The notes beneath the pieces are model-generated. The model searched no databases. It had not been told where the DNA came from and saw only the letters and a list, made by a program, of their open reading frames with translations. A stretch of 19,311 nt of DNA, from the NCBI GenBank assembly GCA_009695405.1, contig SIAZ01000031.1, forward strand, positions 1-19,311. Direction: 5' to 3'. Positions within the stretch are counted from its first letter, which is position 1. Every line of letters starts with the position of its first letter. Made by a program: the position numbers and the translations under genes. Source of the DNA: Pedosphaera sp. (GTDB lineage Bacteria; Verrucomicrobiota; Verrucomicrobiia; Limisphaerales; UBA9464). Shown here piece after piece: positions 8,636-16,444 of the stretch.

Positions 8636-9073
8636 AATCTGACTAGGTAGTAATTTTACTGAGCCTTCAAGTGAAAATTGTGGTCACTTGAAACCGCCGG
8701 TTTTATCAAGGGACAGAAGCTCAGCCATCGCTTTCGCAAAGTTAGATGCAGAAAGGCTCCACTCGCCTAGGGTTCGCCTGTCGAAAATCTTGTCGCTCTC
8801 CAAAAAACTACTTTTAAGACAAAAACGCACCTCCTTCTTTTCCTCCCAAACTAATTGGCACCTCCGGTTCCCTCTCCTTTGAGAAAAGACGAATCTAGAA
8901 TTCGTTGCGGTGACAAAGTAGGCCTTCCTCGAAGGCCATTCTATTTTTACTGATAAAGACGATCCTTATTGGTTAAGTCAGGGGCACTTAAATTTCAGAA
9001 TTTCACCAAAAAATGACTGGTGATCAACTAGGATCGCCCTATCTTTCTATGGTGAATTTGGTCCCTTAGCGTT
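8636..9073. other. 438-base intergenic region between divergent genes
   Basis: This spacer separates the minus-strand prepilin-like gene from the plus-strand PSD1 cytochrome gene and must hold both promoters, though I could not recognise convincing -35/-10 pairs. Visible structure: a hairpin at 8921-8937 (listed separately) and a small imperfect palindrome, CGAAT-CTAGA-ATTCG, at 8890-8904. A plus-strand frame at 8688-8882 starts with TTG, has no recognisable features and no ribosome-binding site, and was not called a gene. Confidence 0.5.
8921..8949 (+). terminator. Possible terminator or attenuator hairpin upstream of the PSD1 gene
   Basis: GGCCTTC (8921-8927) pairs perfectly with GAAGGCC (8931-8937) around a three-base CTC loop. 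On the plus strand it is followed by ATTCTATTTTT, a loose T-rich run. It lies 125 bases before the PSD1 gene on that gene's strand, so it could end a short upstream transcript or act in a leader. The T-run is interrupted, so termination is uncertain. Confidence 0.35.
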
Positions 9074-12000
9074 GTGATAAAATTACTTTCACTGATGGGT
9101 TTGATGTTGGGAGTGACTGCTGCACTGAGGGCGGCGTCTCCTCCGCCTGACTACAATACGAGTGTCCGTTCCATTCTCTCTCGGAATTGTTTCAAGTGCC
9201 ACGGACCAGACGAAGCCGCTCGAAAGGGGAAACTGCGTCTTGATTTGAGGGAGGTTGCTATACAACCCGCAAAATCGGGTGCGGTTGCTCTTGTGCCGGG
9301 GCGACCGGATTCGAGTGAATTATTCCGGCGTCTGGCTTCAACTGATCCAGAGGAAAAGATGCCGCCGCCCGAAACCGGGCAAAGACTGAGTGCCGCAGAA
9401 ACGGAAACATTACGGAATTGGGTGGCAGGAGGAGCTGAGTACCAACAGCATTGGGCCTTTGTTCCGCCCCGTGTTCTTTCGGTGCCTTCTGCTCCTAATG
9501 ACACTTGGAGTCGCAACAGTATCGACCTTTTTGTCCTCCAAAAACTCCAGCAACAAGGGTTAACCCCTTCGGCCGAAGCTGATCCCTATTCGCTTTTGCG
9601 TCGCCTTTCGCTGGACCTCACCGGGTTGCCTCCCACCCCAGAAGAAATGGAGTTCTTTTTAAAAGATCGTTCAGCACGGGCTTATGAACATCAAGTAGAT
9701 CGCCTTCTGGGTTCTCCCCACTATGGTGAGCGCTGGGGGCGGCGCTGGATGGATCTTGCTCGGTACGCTGATACCAACGGGTACGAGAAAGATCGAAACC
9801 GAACCATCTGGCCGTGGCGAGATTGGGTAATCCGTGCTCTCAATTCCGATATGCCCTTCGACCAATTTACAGTCGAACAACTCGCAGGCGATCTTTTGCC
9901 GCAGTCTTCCAATGATCAACGCATTGCCACTGGTTTTCATCGGAACACCATGCTCAACGAAGAAGGGGGCATTGACCCTTTGGAATTTCGTTTTCACGCA
10001 ATGACCGATCGGGTGGCCACCACAGGGACAACTTGGCTGGGCCTTACTCTGGGTTGCGCCCAATGCCATACCCATAAATACGATCCAATCCCCCATCAGG
10101 AGTATTATCAGATGATGGCTTTTCTAAACAATGCGGACGAACCAGAATTGGATCTTCCCAATCCTCTTGAGGAAGAGCGTCATCGGCGCGGTTTAGAGCG
10201 AGCCGATCGCCTTGTGCGTGGTTTGGCCGATGGTTTTCCTCTTTCAGACGCCCTCTGGCACACCCCTCGTCCGTCCAGTGCCACGGCTGCAAGTGGCGAA
10301 AAACCACAGATCCTCGAGGAGGGTTCAGTCCTCTTTAATGGAGCGACCCCCGAGCAGGATACCTACACCATCATCTTAGAAACCGGTTTCGAGGGTGTGG
10401 ATCAATTACGTTTGGAAACCCTTACCGATGCCTCCTTACCAAAAAAGGGTCCTGGACGCGTGGCTCATGGCAACTTTGTTCTGAGTGAACTGCGTATCAC
10501 CGCTGCGCCTCGAAATGATCCGGCACGTATTCGCCCCATTAAACTACGTTCAGCCACCGCAGATGTGGAGCAAACGGGTTACTCGATAGGTCAGGCTATT
10601 GATGGTCGAAGTGATACCGGATGGAGTGTAGATATTGGAGCAGGAGGGCTTGAACTACCTCACACGGCGACTTTCCACTTTGACGAGCCGGTTTCCTATC
10701 CGGGCGGGGCTCAGTTTGTTATTACGCTCGAGCATCAGTCGTCTGGAAAACACCTTATCGGACGCCCTCGGCTTAGCCTCGGATCCCCAGTCCCAGCCGC
10801 TGAACCTATAGCTGAACGAAGACGCAAGATTGCCGAAGAGCGCTTCAATCAATGGTTGTCGGCTAGCCGCACCAATACCATTCCTTGGCGCAGTCTCAAG
10901 CCGTCTCGGGCGACATCCAACCAGCCTAAATTGACCGTGCTCGCCGATGATTCGGTACTGGCCAGTGGCGATATCACCAAGAGCGATCGGTATGATCTCA
11001 CATTTGATGTTCCAGTAGAAAAGATCACCGCTTTGCGGCTGGAAGCTTTACCCGACGACAGTCTACCTGCGCACGGTCCTGGTATGGCCTACTACGAGGG
11101 GCCTAAGGGAGATTTCTTCTTAGGTGAACTTCAGTTGATCGCAAATGGGAAGGCGATTGCGTTTGCTGGGGCGTCTCATAGTTACGCCAAAAATAGCTTT
11201 GGCAGCGATGCCCCTGCGAGTGCTGCCATCGATGGCGATATGCAGACCGGTTGGTCAACTGGAGGTCGCGAAGGACGACGACATGAGGCTGTTTTTGTCT
11301 TGAAAGAACCCTTAACAGCGCAGGAGGGTCTAAAAATTCAACTCCACTTTGGACGTCACTATGCCTGTTCCTTGGGTCGGTTTCGGCTCTCTGTTACCAC
11401 ACGCCCTAGTGGTCTCCAGGCTTCGGATCGATCTCCTCAGTTAACAGCACTTCTCCAGAAGTCGGCAGCAGAACTGGATGCCACCGGACTTCAGTCGTTG
11501 CGGGATGAATTCCTCTTAAATACCCCCGAATTAGCCGATGCTCAGCGCGAAATCCAAGAGCTTCGACGCCCTGTTTCGCATCGGACCACCTTGGTGCTTC
11601 GTGAACGACCCAAGACGAATCCCCGGCCCACATTTCGTCATCATCGAGGAGAGTACCTCCAACCGGCTGAATCGGTCGAACCGGGTGTTTTATCGGTTCT
11701 TTCTCCGTTTTTATCAAACTATCCTCGGAACCGTCTGGGTCTCGCTCAGTGGTTGCTTTCCACCAATAATCCCCTCACCGCTCGGGTCACGATCAATCGC
11801 CAGTGGCAGGCTTTCTTTGGTCGTGGACTCGTCCGAACTACTGAGGATTTTGGTTATCAAGGCGAATCGCCGTCTCATCCTGAATTACTTGATTGGTTAT
11901 CCGTAGAATGGATGCAAGATGGGTGGTCTATGAAGCGGTTGCATAAACGGATTGTGATGAGTGCCACCTATCGCCAGTCATCGCGAACCTCTCCTGATCT

Positions 12001-12655
12001 GCGGCTTAGGGATGCCGAAAATCGGTGGTTGGCCCGTGGTCCATCAGTTCGGTTAGATGCCGAACAGATCCGTGACGCGGCCCTGTTTGCGAGCGGATTG
12101 CTTTCGATGAAAATGGAAGGTCCTGGGGTTTATCCGCCTCAACCCGTTGGCGTCATGGAAGCGGCTTGGGGTGGAGCAAAATGGCCTGTCAGCGAAGGGG
12201 AAGATCGCTACCGTCGCAGTGTCTATACTTTCGTTAAGCGTACCGCCCCGTTTGCTCTGTTTAACACCTTCGATGCCCCCACTGGAGAATCCTGTCTGGC
12301 GCGCCGTGAAGTTTCCAATACGCCCCTTCAGGCACTGACTCTTCTCAATGACATCGTTTTCCTTGAGGTCGCTCAAGCCTTGGGGCGTTCTCTAGCCGAT
12401 TATCCGGGGACAACCCGTGCTCGGATTGAATATGCCTTTCGCCGCTGTATGACGCGTCCGCCGACTACAGACGAGACAGCATCCCTGCAGCGATTTCTGG
12501 AGGTCCAACGAGGGCGATTTACAAAGGGTGAATTGAACCCGAATTCTCTGATGGGCGATGAATCGGGTACAGTGCTGGAACGGGTTGAGCGTGCGGCGTG
12601 GACCGCTCTCGCTCGAGCTCTGCTAAACTTGGATGAAATGATAGTAAAAGGCTGA
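9074..12655 (+). CDS. PSD1-type planctomycete cytochrome c domain protein (DUF1549/DUF1553)
   Basis: The product is 1193 residues from a GTG at 9074; an ATG at 9095 is possible but shortens the signal peptide (LLSLMGLMLGVTAALRAAS). Domains in order: a planctomycete cytochrome c domain with a heme-attachment CFKCH (C39-C42-H43) inside NCFKCHGPDEAARKGKLRLD; DUF1549 (about residues 145-355), starting NSIDLFVLQKL and holding a second CXXCH (C328-AQ-C331-H332, CAQCHTHKYDPI); two related discoidin-like inserts (about 422-569 and 630-775); and DUF1553 (about 876-1150), starting near NYPRNRLGLAQWL. It is probably exported and heme-binding. PSD1 proteins are strongly linked to secreted polysaccharide-active enzymes in Planctomycetota and Verrucomicrobiota, but their reaction is unproven. 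A DUF1501 gene follows 32 bases downstream on the same strand, the usual partner arrangement, so they are likely one operon. Confidence 0.93.
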   Translation: MIKLLSLMGLMLGVTAALRAASPPPDYNTSVRSILSRNCFKCHGPDEAARKGKLRLDLREVAIQPAKSGAVALVPGRPDSSELFRRLASTDPEEKMPPPETGQRLSAAETETLRNWVAGGAEYQQHWAFVPPRVLSVPSAPNDTWSRNSIDLFVLQKLQQQGLTPSAEADPYSLLRRLSLDLTGLPPTPEEMEFFLKDRSARAYEHQVDRLLGSPHYGERWGRRWMDLARYADTNGYEKDRNRTIWPWRDWVIRALNSDMPFDQFTVEQLAGDLLPQSSNDQRIATGFHRNTMLNEEGGIDPLEFRFHAMTDRVATTGTTWLGLTLGCAQCHTHKYDPIPHQEYYQMMAFLNNADEPELDLPNPLEEERHRRGLERADRLVRGLADGFPLSDALWHTPRPSSATAASGEKPQILEEGSVLFNGATPEQDTYTIILETGFEGVDQLRLETLTDASLPKKGPGRVAHGNFVLSELRITAAPRNDPARIRPIKLRSATADVEQTGYSIGQAIDGRSDTGWSVDIGAGGLELPHTATFHFDEPVSYPGGAQFVITLEHQSSGKHLIGRPRLSLGSPVPAAEPIAERRRKIAEERFNQWLSASRTNTIPWRSLKPSRATSNQPKLTVLADDSVLASGDITKSDRYDLTFDVPVEKITALRLEALPDDSLPAHGPGMAYYEGPKGDFFLGELQLIANGKAIAFAGASHSYAKNSFGSDAPASAAIDGDMQTGWSTGGREGRRHEAVFVLKEPLTAQEGLKIQLHFGRHYACSLGRFRLSVTTRPSGLQASDRSPQLTALLQKSAAELDATGLQSLRDEFLLNTPELADAQREIQELRRPVSHRTTLVLRERPKTNPRPTFRHHRGEYLQPAESVEPGVLSVLSPFLSNYPRNRLGLAQWLLSTNNPLTARVTINRQWQAFFGRGLVRTTEDFGYQGESPSHPELLDWLSVEWMQDGWSMKRLHKRIVMSATYRQSSRTSPDLRLRDAENRWLARGPSVRLDAEQIRDAALFASGLLSMKMEGPGVYPPQPVGVMEAAWGGAKWPVSEGEDRYRRSVYTFVKRTAPFALFNTFDAPTGESCLARREVSNTPLQALTLLNDIVFLEVAQALGRSLADYPGTTRARIEYAFRRCMTRPPTTDETASLQRFLEVQRGRFTKGELNPNSLMGDESGTVLERVERAAWTALARALLNLDEMIVKG

Positions 12656-12687
12656 CCCCTGACGTTCTAGAACTTCTTTACTCTGCG

Positions 12688-14133
12688 ATGAACCGCCCTC
12701 CTTTTAAATCCGTTGATGTCAGTCGTCGTCACTTTCTTCAGGACTGCGGTATCGGTCTTGGAAAGATGGCTCTTGCCGGTTTGCTTTCTGGGGTCGGACT
12801 TCAGCGACTTCGCGCGGAGGCAGCCTCTGGAGGTGGGTCGCCAGGGCCGCGAGCACCTCACTTCCCAGGGAAAGCCAAGCGGGTGATCCATCTCTTTATG
12901 GCGGGTGCCCCCAGTCAGTTGGAACTTTTCGATTTCAAACCAGCACTCGCTAAGTTAGAGGGAAAACCGTTACCGCCCTCGGTGATTGGAGGTCAACGAT
13001 ATGCCTTCATTCGACCCGATGCGGCGGTGCTGGGGCCTCGTTTTAAATTCGCCCGACACGGTCAGTGTGGAGCTCAGATTTCTGAGGTCCTCCCTCATTT
13101 AGCCAAGATTGTAGATGAGGTCTGCTTTGTCCGCGCGGTCCGTACCGATCAGTTTAATCATGCCCCTGCGCAGATTTTGTTTAACTCAGGCTTTGCTCAA
13201 CCCGGTCGCCCCAGCCTGGGTTCGTGGGTCCTTTACGGGCTTGGAGCTGAATCATTGGATCTCCCATCCTTCGTAGTAATGAGCACAGCCGGAGGGCTCA
13301 GTGGCGGAGCGTCCCTCTGGTCCAGCGGCTTTCTGCCCACGGTTCATACTGGGGTTCGACTCCGGAATCAGGGCCCACCCATTCTGAACGTCGATACGCC
13401 CGCAGGCATTGATAAGCAATTACAGCGAGAGACACTCGACGTGGTAGGTGATCTCAATCGAAAGCGCCTTGAGGGAGCGGGTGACCCTGAGATCGCCACA
13501 AGGATTGCCTCTTATGAGATGGCATTTCGACTGCAAACATCGGCTCCTGAGTTAATGGATTTGCGAGGCGAATCTAAGTCGATCCTCGATCTTTACGGTT
13601 GTGATCCAGCAAAACCTTCCTTTGCCCGTGCCTGTCTTCTCGCACGTCGAATGGTTGAACGCGGGGTTCGTTTCGTGAATATATACCATGAAGGCTGGGA
13701 CGCCCACAGTGATGTCACTGGTAATGTACGGTCCAACGCAGCGGCCACAGATCAGGCCAGCATGGCTCTAATCCTCGATCTCAAACAACGGGGAATGCTT
13801 GAGGACACCTTGGTGGTTTGGGGCGGAGAATTCGGTCGAACCCCGATGGTCGAATCCAATCCAGCACTCGGTCGCAGCCAAGGACGAGATCATCACCCTC
13901 AAGCCTACACAGTGTGGATGGCGGGGGGTGGAATCAAAGCTGGGTTTAGCTACGGTGCCACCGACGAACTAGGATTCCACGGCGTTGAAAACCCAGTTCA
14001 CGTGCATGATTTGCAGGCGACCTTACTGCATTGTCTGGGCTTCGATCACGAACGGCTCACCTACCATCATGCGGGGCGCGATTATCGACTCACCGATGTT
14101 CATGGTAAGGTTCTTCGCGAGGTACTCACCTGA
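12688..14133 (+). CDS. DUF1501 domain protein, Tat-exported
   Basis: The product is 481 residues from an ATG. A twin-arginine motif, SRRHFLQ (R13-R14), precedes a hydrophobic stretch (GIGLGKMALAGLLSGVGL), so export through the Tat pathway is likely. The rest is a full-length DUF1501 domain: HLFMAGAPSQLELFDFKP near residue 70, FNHAPAQILFNSG, RFVNIYHEGWDAHSD, VVWGGEFGRTPM and GRDHHPQAYTVWMAGGGIKAG. The fold is related to sulfatase/alkaline phosphatase-like proteins, and the conserved Asp/His/Glu positions (GWDAH, GGEFGR, RDHHP) resemble metal ligands. Whether it is a hydrolase is not established. It follows the PSD1 gene by 32 bases and is most likely co-transcribed; the two families are usually found side by side. 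Confidence 0.93.
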   Translation: MNRPPFKSVDVSRRHFLQDCGIGLGKMALAGLLSGVGLQRLRAEAASGGGSPGPRAPHFPGKAKRVIHLFMAGAPSQLELFDFKPALAKLEGKPLPPSVIGGQRYAFIRPDAAVLGPRFKFARHGQCGAQISEVLPHLAKIVDEVCFVRAVRTDQFNHAPAQILFNSGFAQPGRPSLGSWVLYGLGAESLDLPSFVVMSTAGGLSGGASLWSSGFLPTVHTGVRLRNQGPPILNVDTPAGIDKQLQRETLDVVGDLNRKRLEGAGDPEIATRIASYEMAFRLQTSAPELMDLRGESKSILDLYGCDPAKPSFARACLLARRMVERGVRFVNIYHEGWDAHSDVTGNVRSNAAATDQASMALILDLKQRGMLEDTLVVWGGEFGRTPMVESNPALGRSQGRDHHPQAYTVWMAGGGIKAGFSYGATDELGFHGVENPVHVHDLQATLLHCLGFDHERLTYHHAGRDYRLTDVHGKVLREVLT

Positions 14134-14295
14134 ACGACTCCGTTTTTACCGATTCCAACATTGTGTTACAGATCCTCCCTTGACTACGGTAGCCTTGATC
14201 TGAGCCACTGGATTGAATTAAGCTCTAAAGCATCTAAGCTTACATTTGAGATTTGCAGATTTCAGGTGTCTCGACTTGTTAGATTTATCGATTTT

Positions 14296-15192
14296 ATGAC
14301 CTCTTGTATTTTACCAAATCATCGGTTCCGCCGTGGGTTCACCTTAATTGAACTATTAGTGGTGATTGCCATTATAGCCATTCTTGCGGGGATGCTCTTG
14401 CCCGCATTGGCTAAGGCGAAGACAAAGGCTCAAGGGATTGGTTGTCTTAACAACACCAAGCAATTGACCCTCGCTTGGCATCTTTACTCCGGTGATTTTC
14501 AAGACAAAGTTGCCAACAACTATGGGGTTTCTGAGACAATCGAAGCCATCGACAAAAGGGTCTTCGATAATTGGGTTAACAACGTGATGACTTGGAGCGT
14601 GGGGACTGGAACTGCCGAACGGAGTGTCACCAACAAGGAGTGGGTGGCCAACGGAGTCCTTGGAAAGTACACCGGGGGTACGGTCGGCGTCTATAAGTGT
14701 CCGGCAGATACACGGTCTTCGCCGGCGCAAATGGCCAAGGGGTGGTCCCGCAATCGTAGTCTCGCTATGAACTCCTTTTTCGGGCGATTCAGCATCGGTA
14801 ACGATCCTACTTTAAGCGGAAGAAATTGGGGTTTTAGTGATCGGATTCAATTTCTCAAGCAGACAACAGTCCCAAATCCCTCAAAAACTTGGTTAACCTT
14901 GGATGAACATCCCGATTCGATTAACGATGGCTATTTCATTAATAACCCTGATGCAGGTAATTGGGGGGATATCCCAGCCTCTTACCACAATGGTGCCTGC
15001 GGCTTTTCCTTTGCTGATGGTCATTCCGAGATCAAGAAATGGATGAGCAAAAGCTCGATTTATCCCAAGGTGAGCTTTGCTTATCCCAATGTATTGCCCT
15101 TCGATGCAAATGGGAGTCTCGATCTCCAATGGTATAGGGAACGGACCGGTTATGTGTTGGCAGCGGGCAATGTTTCGCAATACGGCTACTAA
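14296..15192 (+). CDS. Prepilin-type cleavage domain protein with H-X9-DG motif
   Basis: The product is 298 residues. The frame is open back to 14161, but the ATG at 14296 gives a short leader (MTSCILPNHRFRRG) directly before FTLIELLVVIAIIAILAGM, the canonical prepilin peptidase site (G14/F15, E19), so it was chosen. The soluble domain contains YKCPADTRS and ends with a textbook H-X9-DG element: H, nine residues (NGACGFSFA), then DG in FADGHSEIKKW. It is a member of the large pseudopilin-like family of Verrucomicrobiota, anchored by its helix with the C-terminal domain outside. No pilus or type II secretion machinery gene lies nearby. It begins 162 bases after the DUF1501 gene and may have its own promoter. 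It converges with the next gene, 22 bases apart. Confidence 0.92.
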   Translation: MTSCILPNHRFRRGFTLIELLVVIAIIAILAGMLLPALAKAKTKAQGIGCLNNTKQLTLAWHLYSGDFQDKVANNYGVSETIEAIDKRVFDNWVNNVMTWSVGTGTAERSVTNKEWVANGVLGKYTGGTVGVYKCPADTRSSPAQMAKGWSRNRSLAMNSFFGRFSIGNDPTLSGRNWGFSDRIQFLKQTTVPNPSKTWLTLDEHPDSINDGYFINNPDAGNWGDIPASYHNGACGFSFADGHSEIKKWMSKSSIYPKVSFAYPNVLPFDANGSLDLQWYRERTGYVLAAGNVSQYGY

Positions 15193-15214
15193 AGCAGCTG
15201 GAAATAGGGACTCC

Positions 15215-15688
15215 TCAGAGCCCGTTGCGGAACATGATTCGGGCAATTCCGTAAAGAATCAGCAACAAAAAGCTGAGCGATAAAAGGAGTCGGCGACGAG
15301 CGATCTTTCGTTCGTAGCGAAGGGGGCGAAGTCCGTGGACCGAACCGGCAGCCATCAAAGTGACTAGGCCTGAGGGGGTTCGCGGACGCGGCCCAAACTT
15401 GATTTTCCATCGGGCCCATGCCTCCACTAAGTTGTAGCGATCGAGTGGTGCACTTGAAGAGTTTAATCCGCCCGAGGGAACTGAGGATGGGCGGGGTGCA
15501 GGAGTGGGGATCGGTCGATCGGTCAGCGCTCCTCTGACTGAGGGAGAATGTTGCCGTCGGTTCAGTTGGGCTTGGGGCGGCGGTTGAGCGGAGAGATGCG
15601 TAATCCGTTTCTGCAGCCGAGAAATTTCCCGTTCCAGACTTTTCTGGCGGGCCTGCATGGGATCGTTCGTTTTGCTAAACCAGCCCAC
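15215..15688 (-). CDS. Small unrecognised protein with coiled-coil-like N-terminus and C-terminal membrane anchor
   Basis: The product is 157 residues from a GTG with GAGGAG six bases upstream. I do not recognise a family. Visible parts: a charged heptad-like helix (about residues 11-33, RQKSLEREISRLQKRITHL); a Pro/Ser/Gln-rich, probably disordered linker (about 36-80) containing PPPQAQ and TPAPRPSS; a conserved-looking segment (YNLVEAWARWKIKFGPRPRTPSG, about 85-107); a basic patch (RYERKIARRR); and one hydrophobic segment near the end (LLLSLSFLLLILYGIARIMF, 134-153). It would be anchored by its C-terminus with most of the protein in the cytoplasm, following the positive-inside rule. The start overlaps closely with the end of the preceding gene (9 bases apart), so the two are translationally coupled and probably work together. 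It could be part of an envelope or pilin-associated complex, but that is only context. Confidence 0.75.
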   Translation of the reverse strand: MGWFSKTNDPMQARQKSLEREISRLQKRITHLSAQPPPQAQLNRRQHSPSVRGALTDRPIPTPAPRPSSVPSGGLNSSSAPLDRYNLVEAWARWKIKFGPRPRTPSGLVTLMAAGSVHGLRPLRYERKIARRRLLLSLSFLLLILYGIARIMFRNGL

Positions 15689-15693
15689 CTCAA

Positions 15694-15699
15694 CTCCTC
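15694..15699 (-). promoter_or_regulatory. Ribosome-binding site that fixes a GTG start and overlaps the upstream stop
   Basis: On the minus strand the sequence reads TGAGGAGTTGAGGTG. The TGA stop of the upstream coiled-coil gene shares bases with the GAGGAG Shine-Dalgarno of the downstream gene, which lies six bases before its GTG start at 15688. This is a strong signal in a region where most genes show none, and it supports translational coupling. Confidence 0.75.
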
Positions 15700-16375
15700 A
15701 GCGTTTCAAAGCGATTACTACAGTCAGAGCGAACACTCCCAGAGCTAATAAAAGCACCGGCCAGTTCAAAGCCAAACCGACACGAGCTAATTGAGACTTT
15801 GAGAGATCAGCTAAGTTGGAGACCGGTGTGAAAGGTGGATTAGCTGAAGTACCAATGGCCCCGTGCCCCTCTAAAATAGGCCACGACAACCGCGCTTTTG
15901 TATACTCCATTCGTGCGTTTTCGATAGTAGCGAGCGCGCGAGATAATTCAGTTTCCCAAGTGCTATCGGTCCAGACTTGCTCATTCAAGCTTTGCACATG
16001 GGTCAAAGCCGTTTTTAGATCCTCCAAGGTTCGACCCATTTGCTGAGTATCCCGACGAAGGCTTTGCTCAGATTGATCGAGCAAACCAACCCCTCGGATA
16101 AGGCTATGAAGCATTTCTTCGCGGCCAGTGTGGAATTCAGCTCGACGCCGGCGCATTTCTTCGACCGCCGATTTGGCTCGCTCTAACTGATCTTGTGCTT
16201 CTCTTAAGCGGATTAATTCCTGTTGTGTCGCGGTTAATTGGTTGTCCAGTTCCTCGCGGGTCGGAGCTCGGCCGGCCGCAGTTGCAGCCTGAAAATGAGC
16301 CCCTGCCGGTCGCGGCAGAGAACCTGAACTAGAGCGAAAATCCGTATCCACAAAGTCAGTCCCTTCAATTCGCAT
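15698..16375 (-). CDS. Unrecognised coiled-coil protein with C-terminal membrane anchor
   Basis: The product is 225 residues from an ATG. No family is recognised. After a short N-terminus there is a long helical, charge-rich region with heptad-like spacing (about residues 40-75, EELDNQLTATQQELIRLREA and onward, and about 85-160), consistent with a coiled coil broken near a glycine (IRGVGLLD). A Pro/Gly-rich turn (GHGAIGTSANPPFTP, about 170-184) precedes one terminal hydrophobic segment (LNWPVLLLALGVFALTVVIAL, 203-223) ending in LKR. No signal peptide is seen, so the protein is probably tail-anchored with its coiled coil in the cytoplasm. It starts 69 bases after a prepilin-like gene and overlaps the ribosome-binding site of the next gene, suggesting a three-gene transcript. 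Its role is unknown. Confidence 0.8.
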   Translation of the reverse strand: MRIEGTDFVDTDFRSSSGSLPRPAGAHFQAATAAGRAPTREELDNQLTATQQELIRLREAQDQLERAKSAVEEMRRRRAEFHTGREEMLHSLIRGVGLLDQSEQSLRRDTQQMGRTLEDLKTALTHVQSLNEQVWTDSTWETELSRALATIENARMEYTKARLSWPILEGHGAIGTSANPPFTPVSNLADLSKSQLARVGLALNWPVLLLALGVFALTVVIALKR

Positions 16376-16444
16376 AATTGTTAAAAAATCGATGATACGA
16401 TTGCTGAGGTCAGATGGGAAGTCACAGATAGGGATTCGTTAAAA

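Noticed and set aside
8688..8882. 64-residue plus-strand frame in the spacer before the PSD1 gene
   Set aside because: It starts with TTG, has no ribosome-binding site, and its translation shows no domain, signal peptide or bias typical of the neighbours.
9190..9205. CXXCH motifs taken as evidence of a respiratory cytochrome
   Set aside because: The motifs belong to the planctomycete cytochrome and DUF1549 domains of a PSD1 protein, which is not a known respiratory chain component.
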